From: Liolophura sinensis
Taxonomy: Eukaryota > Mollusca > Polyplacophora > Chitonida > Chitonidae
Length of the DNA: 64,000 bases
Assembly (NCBI RefSeq): GCF_032854445.1
Contig: NC_088295.1
Coordinates: forward strand, 87,652,644-87,716,643
Direction of reading: 5' to 3'
Both the position numbers and the translations under genes were made by a program. The notes beneath the pieces are model-generated. The model made no database searches. It saw nothing but the letters and a program-made list of their open reading frames with translations, and was not told the origin of the DNA. Within the stretch, counting starts at the first letter, position 1; every line of letters starts with the position of its first letter. Below are positions 11,486 through 22,032 of this stretch, one piece after another.

Positions 11486-13344
11486 AAAAATGGACATCTT
11501 ATGTTTACGTAGATACATATTACCTTAGTTTTCAGAGAAAACCAACACATGAATATAGGCCCAGAAAAAGACAAACATATACAATTGTTGAAATTAGGGG
11601 GAAATTAAACGCCGATCACTGATTAGTGTTGTCAAACAACACAGCATATCTATACAAAATATCTATAAATAAATAATTACACTACAATACAGCTGAACAT
11701 TGAAATATTAGGGATTTTAGGACGGCCATGTTTCATTTATGCAAAATAAGCTCTGCTCCACTTCGTAGATTTTGGTAGACTTTTAGCAAGTCATTCTCGA
11801 CACTCATTTGAGAGGAGATATACCACCAAAGGTCTGAGGCTTTCCGCATGTGTTAACCTACAGTTTTTTCATTACATTGGCTGGTGTCATTTAGAAAGTG
11901 GTTTTTTAAGAAATTGTATTATAAGTGTAATTAGGATTGCACTTTCTGGACTAAGCACAGATTCTAATGTTGAAAATCGACCAGCCCTGTGAGCCGTTTC
12001 GTTTCGCAACCACAGAAGGGACGTTTGACAGTCAGACACTCTTCTTTTTGTTGGCGGCCTATTGGCTGAATGATCTACACTGCTGGCATGTATTGCTATC
12101 CAGGTGTCTGAATTTGTGATCGTTTCTTCCAAACCCGATTTTGTATCAGCCAAGGTTAGTTTATTTCTTGTAAAGAGTCGCCTATATTCAGCTGTCTGTA
12201 AAATCAGTCATACTCGCAACCACAATTGCGTTCAGTCAGTGACACGTGACAACACAAGCTCTACACATAAATATGTTTGAAGCTCACACTCTTGCTAGGA
12301 AAATGAAGTTTGAACACTTTTTTAATTCATAATGTTAAAGTCGATAAGCTTAGTTTCGATGGCACGAATCAATTGCCGAGGATGACGTTATACTTATTTA
12401 AAACACGAGCAGCATTTCTGACACTTACATATTTGAAATCGCACGTATATTTTAATATAATATGCACTTAATACATGAATTTTATTTCATCTCTTTTAGT
12501 ATATGATCTCACGGCAGTATAGTTTCAGAGACGGATGTTAGGAAATCAACGGGATCTTGTTACTCGCTGAGACAGCACCAAAGGCAGTGTTATTGCAGTG
12601 TGTTTGTTCAAATTGCTTTTGGTGCAATCATTGTAAAACAAATTACTTTCCACGCCCATTGTCCAGCATGCAACTTGTTTTTTTTACTAATTATGACGTC
12701 ACCCAAGTAATGAATTCTTACTGTGGAAAGTAAGCTTATCGACTTCAACAGTTTGCATTAGAAAAAGTATTCTAACTGCAATTTCCTTGTAATAACATGG
12801 ACATTGTACTCTTCCATTCACTAAGCTGGAATCGGTCTTTTCGTTCCTCAACTAGACAAAGATGTAAGACACAAAAATATGTTTCCTTTAATCCTACAGT
12901 AATTCTGATGAAAAATTATCAGTGGATGATAAAAACCATAATGTTACAGTGCACATAAACGCACCTGTTGCAACGAAAGCCAGTTAAACATTGCCAACCG
13001 CCATTTTTGCCATGAATCGACCTTAGCCAGCATCGTCAGGAAAGTCTATTTCGATTTCGATTCCGAACATTTCGATTGAAACAAAGAGCATTGCACTATT
13101 AAGAGGGCGACTGACAACTTGTTTGGGAGTCTCAAAAATAATTTTTTAAATAATGGTCACAAGGAATTGTGAGCAACTATTGTCAAAATAAGGAGATATC
13201 TTAATGATTAACCTGGCGAGTCCACCCTATACCCATACTAGTAGCGGAGTTGTTAAGGACGAGAGATCTGGGATATTATGGTCGAGAGACCTGGTATCAG
13301 ACAAGCTCTGAGAGGTCCTGCAAGGAAACAGGACTGAACGGCTC

Positions 13345-13770
13345 TACAAATGTGATATGTTCTACCAGTGTGATAAGTTCTACCAGGGTGATATATTCTG
13401 CCTTTGTGATATGTTCTACAAATGTACTATGTTCTGCCTGTGTGATATGATCTACCAGTGTGATATGTTCTGCCAGTGTGATATGTTCTGCCAGTGTCAT
13501 ATGTTCCACAAATGTGATATGTTCTCTCAGTATATGTTCTACCAGTGTGAGATGGTCTATCAATGTGATATGTTCTAACCGTGTGATATGTTCTGCCAAT
13601 GTGATATATTCTACCAGTGTAATATGTTCAAACAGTGCGATATAATCTACCAGTGTGATATATTCTACCAGTGTAATATGTGCTACTAGTGTGATATGTT
13701 CCACAAATGTGATATGTTCTACCACTGTAATATGTTCTAAGAATGTGAGATGGTCTACCACTGTGATATG
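13345..13770. repeat. 18-bp minisatellite, about 23 units
   Basis: Unit TGTGATATGTTCTACCAG and variants, repeated head to tail. Eighteen bases is six codons, so several frames on both strands stay open by arithmetic; these are not genes. The array starts directly after a SINE-like block (GAGAGGTCCTGCAAGGAAAC at 13,308), suggesting that it grew from the edge of a SINE fragment. Confidence 0.9.
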
Positions 13771-13920
13771 TCTCTTGTGTGTTACCGGCTCTATTTCTTA
13801 TTTGTGTAATTTCTTACATACCTTTGTCTTTGGGAGTTAGTTTTAAACGTTGTTTTGGAAATGGATCTTGCGATGTTTTTCTGATGTTTAGTGTTAATAC
13901 ATTGGTGACAAGTGAGTCAT

Positions 13921-15700
13921 TCAACTTTTGTAGCTCACTTGACATTGTATTTGGTTAGTTGTGTCATTAACCACAACATGTACAGAAGTACAGTCAGCAA
14001 ATCGTAGTAAGTTCAGTAAAGTTGTGGATTTTATGATATCGTTTATATACACAACAAAAGGAGCTGACCCATTACAGATCCTTCGGGCACACCATGCGTA
14101 ATTGTAGACGGGGCAGACAAACAAGTACTATATTCGGTGTATCGAAAACGGCCTTTTAAGAAGGGCTTTGTCAAGTTTTTGCTATTGTTGCGAAATCCGT
14201 AGTAATGTAATTTGGTTAAAAGAATTTCCTGATTGACAGCATCAAAGGCTTTTCTTAAATCTAGAAATGTTACTATGCTGTATTGTACTGATTCCTTGGA
14301 GTTTCTCCTTGGATTTATTATCGCTAAGGATGTCGAGTGGTTTCAACGAAATCCGAACTGGTTAGCGTATAATAGCGTGTTACTTTCTAAAAAGTCAGCC
14401 ATGCTAGTGACCATATCTTTTTAAATATTTGGCTAAAATATAGCAGAACAGAGATAGGACGATAATTTTCATAGAGTGATTTTTCCTTAGATCTATATAT
14501 TGCGGCAAACTTTGGCACTTTTTAATGCTGACGGCAATGTGCCTGAAGTAAAGGATAAGTTCACTAGATGGCACAAAATCGTAGAGATGAGATCTTTGAC
14601 GAGCTTAACAAGAGGAGGTTTTGTGCCATCTATACCACTTGCTCCATTTTTCAGATTAGAAACAATATTCAATATTTCTGTTTGCGTGCATGACTCAAAA
14701 ACAAAGCTTGAACTGGAGGGTTGTGCGAGTTAGTCTGTCGGTAAACTATGATCAAGTGTTAGAGCTATACTTGAGACGTAATCATTGAAGCCATCAGCTA
14801 TTGTTTGGGAATCTGACGTTATTCGATTGTTAATGTTAAAAGTATTAGACAACTTCCCTGATTTGGTTTTGTTCATGGGCTCATTAACTATTTTCCGAGT
14901 ATCTTTTATATTATTACTGGCCTTAATAAATTGTTCTTCACAGAAATTTTTTCTTTGCTATACGTAGGGTATGATTTAATTTATCTCTGTATTTTTTAAA
15001 CTGAACTGTTATGTCGATGTTTTATTAGATATACGTAATCTGTACAGTTTGTTTTTTTTCCTATAAAGAGATGAGAATGGCATAACTTATCCATCGTTTA
15101 GTGATTTTCACTTTTTTCATCGCCATTTTAATAAGGGGGAAACATTCATTACATGTACATGTAAAATCGTTTAAGAATAAGTCTAAAGCGTTATTCACAT
15201 CCGCTATTTCTGAGAGGTGAATCCAGTTCAGTTGCTCGTTTAAGTATGAATCAAATCGTCAACTGATTCATTCGGGCATCGATGTATTTCTCTGAATAAT
15301 GTCTCTTTTTATGTAATTCTCTCCGCAGATGTAAGTTTCCACAACCAAGGTTTCATATTCCCCATTATCGTATATCCCAGATGGTCGTTTCGAACAACAG
15401 AATTACTCCACTGTTTGTTTAAATACAGATCAACACCTGAGCACTTTCGGTTGTTTCTATTAACACTAAATGTTTTATATCCATTAACATCAAACAGCTT
15501 AAATGTTACTGGGTCTAACCAGCTTTCAAATAGGCCGATAGCTGAAAGATCTAAAATTAAACAATGTATTGTTCCTATTATCCCTGAATAATGTTTCTTT
15601 AAGCTTCGTGCGTTGAAATGTATGTAGGAGAGTGACTGGCGGCCGGCAACAGATTGTTTACCAATGGTTGAATTGAAGGTTTCAAGTAAATAATAATCAG
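13921..15700 (-). pseudogene. Dead LINE (APE endonuclease plus reverse transcriptase)
   Basis: On the minus strand, 15,690 to 15,309 encodes the start of an apurinic-type endonuclease (SYIHFNARSLKK, then a GLFESWLDP motif). Nearer 14,650-14,580 comes the entry of a reverse transcriptase (NLKNGASGIDG), then FLDLRKAFDAVN at 14,290-14,230, GVPEGSVMG at about 14,085, and YINDI with FADC at 14,050-13,980. The catalytic pair normally FADD reads FADC, and there are frame breaks throughout, for example between GVPEGSVMG and FVVYINDI. The type is Jockey/CR1-like. The 3' part beyond the RT fingers and palm is missing at the end near the 18-bp array. Confidence 0.85.
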
Positions 15701-15737
15701 TTTGATGTGAGCTAATATCGGACCCAGGCCAAAAACC

Positions 15738-15790
15738 CCAGCGGACAAAAACACCGCCAGACAAAAACACCGGTGGAAAAAGTCCCGTTG
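15738..15790 (-). repeat. GC-rich short repeat, inverted partner of 17,245-17,345
   Basis: Read on the minus strand it has units like TGTCCGCTGGGGTTTTTG. The same unit, in the opposite orientation, makes up 17,245-17,345. It lies upstream of the LINE endonuclease coding part and is much richer in G and C than its surroundings. Confidence 0.6.
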
Positions 15791-15964
15791 TCTTAATTAA
15801 CCGACAAAAAATATCCGATAATCTAACAAACATGGTGTTAAGTATTTGTTGACAGGAATTCATGTAGTGTGACTTTGTTTTCCATCTAAAATATGTCATG
15901 AAAGCGTGTCCCACTATGTCCCTCAGGTTCCCTCTCATAAGCGTGTACACGTATGTTTTTCAAA

Positions 15965-16283
15965 ACAATATTAACCGGCCCGGATAGCACAGTTGGTAGA
16001 GCGTCCTTTTCGGCAGCGGTAGATCCAGGATCAATCATGGGTCGAATCACGACTAAGACTATCAAGGGGAGAGTGCAACGCCTCGTTGACCCTTACTGGT
16101 ATAATGGCTCGGGCGGGGTGCTTTGCCTTTGGTAAGTCGTCTCAGTGACGCACTAGATAAAAGAGCGTTGGAAATCCGTCCTGCAACAACGAGGTACATT
16201 TCATACACCCTAATGATTCCTTCGTCGTCATACGACTGAAAAATTGTTGAGCACGACGTTAAACCCCAAGCACTCACTCACTC
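15965..16283 (+). mobile_element. tRNA-headed SINE, family A, full length
   Basis: Starts GGCCCGGATAGCACAGTTGG, with an A box (TAGCACAGTTGGTAGAGCG) and a B box (GGGTCGAATC) in tRNA spacing. The body is unrelated to tRNA. The end has CGTCGTCATACGACTGAAAA, a GACGTTAAACCCC block and a CACTCACTCACTC tail. This is the cleanest copy in the window and defines family A. Transcription would be by RNA polymerase III from the internal promoter. Confidence 0.85.
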
Positions 16284-16299
16284 AAAACAATATCACCAA

Positions 16300-17240
16300 A
16301 AGGACTGTCTGTAATGTCTCTAATATTATTATCGAAATCTTTTCATAGGTGCGAAGGTGTTGTTCTGTTGTCGAGCAAATATAAGTTTATCCTACCACTA
16401 TATTGTTTGGATGAAATATTTCAGTATGGCACACAGGTTACAGGTTACTACCATTCACAGTATCACCTCATAGCTGCCGTCACGTATGTATTTTGCTTCG
16501 GTTTACGGCCATCTGTTGCAATTTTATGTGTTCACCAAAACAGATGTATTTTAAAGGTTTGCTTATTTAGACATTTAAACCGAATCATTTTATTGTCCGC
16601 ACGAAAATTATTATTTTTGAATACTCTTACCAAAAATAAAAAAAGCTTATTGTTTTAGGTTACTGCGCATTGTTTTCTGTTTTATATGCCCTACATGGAT
16701 GTATATGATGACTCTTAATGTTAAATCAGAAGCATTCCATAGCAATTGCGTAAATTAAAATTTACATATTATTCCCCGAAATCCGGAAAAATGAATTTTG
16801 GTTGCATGTTTTTTGAACATCTACACTCTGAAAGATTGAAACAGCCACTTTTTTTTTCTTTTGTTGTCGGAGGTTGAAACCATCACCCCTACAAGTATTT
16901 GGAATCAACCATTTTCTTTTTACAGGCGTCAGGCTATGCAAATTTCCGGGATAGGAACAAGTGAAAAAATTCTAACAACAGCTTCAATAAAGCAAGTGTT
17001 TACCATACTTTTTTAACTTTCAGATAACCTGGAATGTCGGTCGAGCATTCTGTATACCGCTGAGACATACATAGCTCTTTTCATGTCGTAAAAATGGTTA
17101 TAATATATGGAGAACGAACGAGAAAGAAGGGTTCTATAGCTAGCAAACATGTACTGAAATATAAAACGTCACTTGAGGAAGAATGTTTCAAGTTTTCTCA
17201 AACAACCTATGTCATTTACCTTATACACTAAATACTGATC
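16300..17240. other. No gene seen
   Basis: AT-rich sequence between a SINE and a GC-rich repeat. An open frame at 16,314-16,658 has no recognisable domain, and I do not call it a gene. Confidence 0.4.
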
Positions 17241-17244
17241 GAGG

Positions 17245-17345
17245 GGCTTATGTCCGCCGGAGGTTTTGTCCTCTGGGGGGTTTTGTACGAAGGGTTTTTG
17301 TCAGCGGGGTTTTCATCCCGCGGGGGTTTTGCTCGTCCCCCGGAT
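17245..17345 (+). repeat. GC-rich short tandem repeat
   Basis: Four or five imperfect units of about 20 bp such as GTCCGCCGGAGGTTTT and GTCAGCGGGGTTTTCATC. Inverted relative to 15,738-15,790, with 1.45 kb between. Confidence 0.65.
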
Positions 17346-17354
17346 GCCGTATAG

Positions 17355-17640
17355 GGGCCGAAATTAAGGCCTGCTGTTCTAAATCTATTTTTCATTCTTT
17401 GTTAAATTGTCTGATTGATTAGAAAAAAAGTTATCATTAGGCACCACGCCTGTAGACAACCCGAATATCATTTATTGGTATACATGTCAAACAAGTAGCA
17501 ATTGACAAATTTCATTTATGTATCATACTATATCTAATTTCACACATTGTGTATTATAGCTAAACATGGAGTATTACAAACCACCGACGGTTCTGTTTCT
17601 GTCAAAACTTCTGTGGGAATTATTGCTATTGTAGGATTAG
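17355..17640. repeat. Dispersed unclassified repeat, copy 4
   Basis: Starts AGGCCTGCTGTTCTAAATC. This is the longest copy of the repeat also seen at 1,655, 4,200 and 7,040. Confidence 0.6.
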
Positions 17641-17649
17641 CGTCAAAAA

Positions 17650-18500
17650 TGAAATAAGAGTATACATATGGCCACGAGATTGGAGTTTCATGAGTGTAGT
17701 TCAGGCCAATGACCCGAATGATTGATAATAATAAAAATATTCGTACAGTAGCACTGTTACGTCAAATTACAAACTACACGCAAAGTTCAAATGACGAATG
17801 CCGTCAGGGTTAACACAGATTAACATTCGTAAGGTATTAGAATCAAATATTCATTTATTGTACATTTGATAGCTGTTTTCTTAATACCCTGCAAGACGAA
17901 ACAGAAGTAACTGTATGTCACGTTTTTGGCATACGTGGTGGGTGGCATGTTTTAGCGTGAACGTACTATGACTTACGGTCGCCAAAAGTCCCGAGAATAC
18001 CTAATCGTTGTCGCAAAATTTAAAAGAAAGTAAGGCCCCTCATACACAAAATACCTACAATGTTGATATTGAATATTGCTATAATACAAACCCACAAATC
18101 GATAATTCAATATGGAATGGATTTTTTTCAAAATTATGTAAAATTAAGCAACTACTCAAGTAAACATTTCAAAATATGATGACTGTGTGGACTGACAAAG
18201 ACTTGCTGTGTTAAACCATAGATTTTATATTCACAGATTATTTTTGGAAAGTGGTTCTGAATTAGAAGTACAGAATCATCACTATAGCGATTGGACTCTC
18301 TGGATACAGGGCTAACACATATTCTGGTACTGAAATTTTTGATTGGTATCCACATCACGGAAAGAAAGCGTTTATTTCTTAACGTTATTGTTATTTCCAC
18401 TAAATTAGGCCTACCTGTCAACAGTGAAGATAAACCTAAAATAAGAAGTTAACTGTTGCCGACAGCTTATTTATAGCCGCTGACACACACCGATTAATTA
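17650..18500. other. Inferred intron, no gene seen
   Basis: AT-rich. About 18,070-18,140 resembles 9,945-10,030. No supported exon. Confidence 0.4.
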
Positions 18501-18507
18501 TTAGTAT

Positions 18508-18580
18508 ATTTATTTGATTGGCCTTTTACGCCGTACTCAAGAATCTGTAATTTATTCCACGGCGGTCAGCATTATGGCGT
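18508..18580 (+). mobile_element. SINE family B fragment
   Basis: Begins ATTTATTTGATTGGCCTTTT, then ACGCCGTACTCAAGAA and GGCGGTCAGCATTATGG. Fuller copies are at 20,360, 58,162 and 62,431, with inverted copies at 61,560-61,795 and 47,525-47,565. Confidence 0.65.
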
Positions 18581-18810
18581 ATACCTTGATACTGTAAAAC
18601 ACGGATATAGAGTACGATTTGTGGCCGTCCCTGAGACATTGCGAGTTTGTCAGTCAAGCTGTTTGTGAACTTCTCACTTAGGAGTGTGTGGAAGCTAAAA
18701 GTAAGCCAGCTCATGTTACAAACCTACTGCCAAAGTAGTAAGTGTAAGAGAGGACGGGCACTGAGTTAGATAGAACTTTGGGAAAGCAATTTACATCACT
18801 TGAATTGTGA

Positions 18811-20340
18811 ATGCATAAGGCCAGAAAATCAAAACTTCACCTCAAGATTTTCTCGAATACTTCAGGTAGGGCATGTGGGGCGTATTCAACAAATCCCTTC
18901 TTGAACAGTACTGTAGTACTCGTTAACTGGAAATCAGAAGAGCGAGCTAAAAGCTCCACTTGGCGAGAGCTCAAAGCTATAGAGAAAGGATAAGAAACGT
19001 TGTCGTCAACATTGAAAACTCTTTCCATTGGATATACATAACATGAACGTAACCGGCACCATTTCAAAGGACAGTAACAGGGCAGAGGTAAATGAACTTT
19101 CTGTGTCAGTTCATAATATTTTATCGAATCACTGCAAGAAAATGTCGGTACATTGGATACCGAGAAAGGAAAACGTGAAGGTTGATTTTATTAGCCACAT
19201 CGCTGACCACGACTGTTTGAATGGTTAAATTCAAAATGGGGAACAATCTGTGTCGACTGTTTTTGTCGTCTATGCACCCACGACTGTTTCAATGGTTAAA
19301 TTCAAAATGGGGAACATTCAGTGTCGACTGTTTTTCCAATGATGATAACCGCCATACAGTTAAATACTATTCTAGGTATTGGCATCCTGGTACTGCGGGC
19401 ATCCCCGCCCATACCATTGATTGGCACAGCGATATCAACTGGGTAGTGCCTCGCCACAGTTTAGGACGTAGAGTCTTCAGACTTATGTTAAAGTGCAGAG
19501 CCGGGGGATGTTTAATACTTCCTCGGTGGGTTAGCGCACACTACTGGCCCATGTTATTTCGAAATGACGCGATATGGCACATAAGTGGGCTTTGGATTCC
19601 ATTTCCGTGTTTTATACCGAGAAAAGTGCGCAATACCATGTTTTCAGGTGAGCCCTTACCATTCCACATGTAAGCGATGAGAATTGACGGCACGTTTTGA
19701 ACACTTTGATTGAGTTGCAGGTGGTAGGTGAGTTTACACACAAGTTGTATCACTGCATGTGCAGTGAGTTCAGTAGAGTCTGGAAGTGGTGCACAGATAA
19801 CCCATCACAAGCACAGAGGTTGCTCTCATTGTCTGATGTGAAGTGTGTATTTTATGTTTAGTCAGCTGTGATATATCATATACATATATACATTCGGGGT
19901 ATGCGCTTGTAACAGATCTGGACAGCCAGGTACTTGGGAGAACAACAAAGAGGAGAATCGAGCAGACATCAAGGTTATGCAACATATGAAGACATTGCCA
20001 TTTCCATCAAAGGCCGATTGCATAATGGCGAATTACAACTCGACACTGCGGAAGTGCACCGATTTTGCAAGGAGTAGGAGCATGTCGATATTTCCTGATA
20101 AAGTTGTGGACATCTTTGTTTTGTGAGTTATCGCTGAACAATAAATCTGCATCCGTTATTTAACAATGTGTACTATGCCCTCAAGTGGATACATCAGATA
20201 GGGGGAGTAGATAACCCTCTGGATTCGCCATTCATCAAAAATATCTTGGAAGGTGCTAATACATTAGCTGCTCAACCTGTGAAACCAAAAGCCTGTGGAC
20301 AGTAATTTGACAAAGAAGTTATGTGAACCGGCAAAAGTTT
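18811..20340 (+). pseudogene. Dead DIRS/Ngaro-like tyrosine-recombinase retroelement
   Basis: The first part (18,840-18,990) has the element-type RNase H (GRACGAYSTN, VNWKSEERAKSSTWRELKAI). Then come SNRAEVNEL and WIPRKENVKVDF (19,070-19,190), VDCFSNDDN and YWHPGT (19,330-19,395), and WHSDINWVVP with GCLILPRWVSAHYWP (19,420-19,555); this order is that of DIRS-like elements. From about 19,690 to 20,300 there are pieces of a tyrosine recombinase, notably YYALKWIHQIGGVDNP and SPFIKNILEGAN (20,170-20,260). Frames break repeatedly. The reverse transcriptase that should precede it is missing. Termini were not found. Confidence 0.8.
19207..19337 (+). repeat. 71-bp tandem duplication inside the DIRS relic
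   Basis: Two copies of a block starting CCACGACTGTTT and ending near GTGTCGACTGTTTTT, at 19,207 and 19,278. Since 71 is not a multiple of three, the duplication breaks the reading frame of the relic. Confidence 0.85.
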
Positions 20341-20359
20341 CAGAGGGTTTGTCAGTAAT

Positions 20360-20480
20360 ATTTATTTATTTATTTGATTGTTGTTTTACGCCGTACTTCA
20401 CTTTTACGACGGCGGTCAGCATTGTGGTGGGAGGAAACTGGACAGTGCCAGAGGGAAACCCACGATTTCTGCGCCCTATA
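20360..20480 (+). mobile_element. SINE family B, 5' part
   Basis: TTTATTTATTTATTTGATTG, then TTTTACGCCGTACTTCACTT, GACGGCGGTCAGCATTGTGG and GGGAGGAAACTGG. It is inserted at or near the end of the DIRS relic. Confidence 0.75.
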
Positions 20481-20499
20481 TACAAGCTTGCTTGGATCT

Positions 20500-21780
20500 G
20501 CCTCATGCATTTGGATATATATAAGTCCATGAATGGATCAATCCTACTTACAAATCCGTGCATGCAAGTCGCTGTATAAATAACGTATTCAGTCAGCCTA
20601 TCTTACAATGCTTGTAAATCCACGTGCCTGTAGTGTGATGTTTAACGTCCGCATTGATAAGCACACGAGCTGCCTGCTGATGAACTTTTGAATGATCTAT
20701 ACACTATAAAGAGGTCACTGTAAACTATGCAGTGTCTATCTGGGCTAAGGGGCTCTTCTTAAATTGACCAGTTTATATAATATAGCTTAATTCAGCTAGA
20801 ATGGCTTTTGTATCTATACATGTGATACCTTAGAAGGTTAAAATTCCCAACAACACTTGTCATAAACACTATTTATGATATGTATATTGCTAGACAATAC
20901 CAAAATTATCAATAATATAAATTCTCTTGCACAATAAATAAACTAAGCTTTCGGAAACTTCTTGTTCCATTTTCAAGTTACTGAAAGCCCGGGCATTACA
21001 GCATACTACGTATTTGTCTTTATTCGTGCTACACTGTGTTTAATATATATATAAACTGGTTTGACTCTGCTAATGCACTAGACTATATATCTGAGCTGCT
21101 GTAGCGATCATTCCAAGCGTTTACCATTATGTTAATGACAGATACGGCAGATTGTATGGTGCATCGAAAGACGAATATATAGTCTTGTATATACATATCA
21201 ATGGGCAAGTATCAATTGTGAAGAATTCAAGATTCAAGTGGTTTTCCTACATGCTGTATAAAGCTGTCACGGGTCTCATTGTTGCCACATGTATGTCACC
21301 ACATGTATGACAATATGCCACAGTGCTTCAGTATAAACAGCGTTCATATTAGAAAACTCAAGCCAGTAAAAGAGACATAGGGCTGGGTCAAAGGCTACTA
21401 CTTGTTCTCTACTGACGTATGAGTCGGGGTAATGTTAAGGCAGATGAGATGCGGTTTGACACATTTTGTAATCTCTAGTGCACAGAAAGTGTTCAGCTAA
21501 CTTTCCTTCGATGCACTTAAATCACGGCCCAGATAAATCATGACAAGTATATGTAATAGTTCGGTCATCTGCTCGGTACACATGTCGTTCATCATTAAAC
21601 CAACTCACAACTCCCAGGTAACATGTAGGTATGTAGCAGGTCGATCATCGATCATATGAAGAAGTTACTTACCAAAGACACAGAGGTAGACTGACGACTC
21701 AGGTAACAAACGACAATCGCTGGTATGCTCCTAATAGACTGTACTTCAACACTACAGGTATATAGCTACAGATCGTTCTT
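20500..21780. other. Inferred first intron of the EGF gene, no gene seen
   Basis: AT-rich sequence without a recognisable exon, RNA gene or element. Confidence 0.4.
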
Positions 21781-21801
21781 CTTAACGCCGTCACAACTTA
21801 C

Positions 21802-21868
21802 CTTGACTGTTACAGGTGACCGAAAACGCCAGCAGTAGACTGACCACTGTCCAGATAACGGACAACAT
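21802..21868 (-). CDS. First coding exon with signal peptide
   Basis: The minus-strand ATG at 21,868 opens 22 codons: a short start, a hydrophobic core (VIWTVVSLLLAFSV) and a polar end (TCNSQ). A GTAAGTT donor follows the first base of the next codon (phase 1). This is a classical secretory signal peptide split from the mature part by a phase-1 intron. The EGF exons at 6,196 and 2,142 on the same strand start in the matching phase, so I infer they belong to one gene for a secreted or type I membrane protein. No other start codon of similar quality is seen on this strand between here and the EGF exons. Confidence 0.65.
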
Positions 21869-22025
21869 TAAATCTCCTTCTGTTTGTCCGATGCTATAGA
21901 GAAGGTACGCGCTCTGACAGATACAGAGCGACTTGTGTAGCTGTATAGGCTTAAATGCTATTTGGATACGGGACCTCACAAACCAGGAAGTATTTATTTC
22001 GTATAGAAATCAGGATATGTTTGTG

Positions 22026-22032
22026 TTATATA
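22026..22032 (-). promoter_or_regulatory. Possible TATA box of the EGF gene
   Basis: The minus strand reads GTCAGTATATAACACAA about 160 bases upstream of the signal-peptide ATG. A second TATA-like stretch is at about 22,050. This is weak evidence by position and sequence only. Confidence 0.3.

Larger units (their letters stand above)
7783..13245. repeat. Old segmental duplication, copy B
   Basis: Partner of copy A at 1-5,470 in direct orientation. It lacks the 3,840-5,040 portion of copy A and contains about 2 kb (9,740-11,700) that copy A lacks. Part of that extra sequence resembles 17,820-18,130, and 11,330-11,830 resembles 6,545-6,910, so the region was built by several rounds of duplication. 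Confidence 0.7.

Noticed and set aside
11887-12153. 88-codon minus-strand frame
   Set aside because: The duplicate at 2,770-3,010 does not keep the frame, so it is intronic sequence.
13297-13761. 154-codon minus-strand frame of EHITLV-like repeats and plus-strand partners
   Set aside because: Product of the 18-bp tandem repeat, open on both strands at once.
16314-16658. 114-codon plus-strand frame
   Set aside because: No domain, low-complexity hydrophobic composition and no splice or start context.
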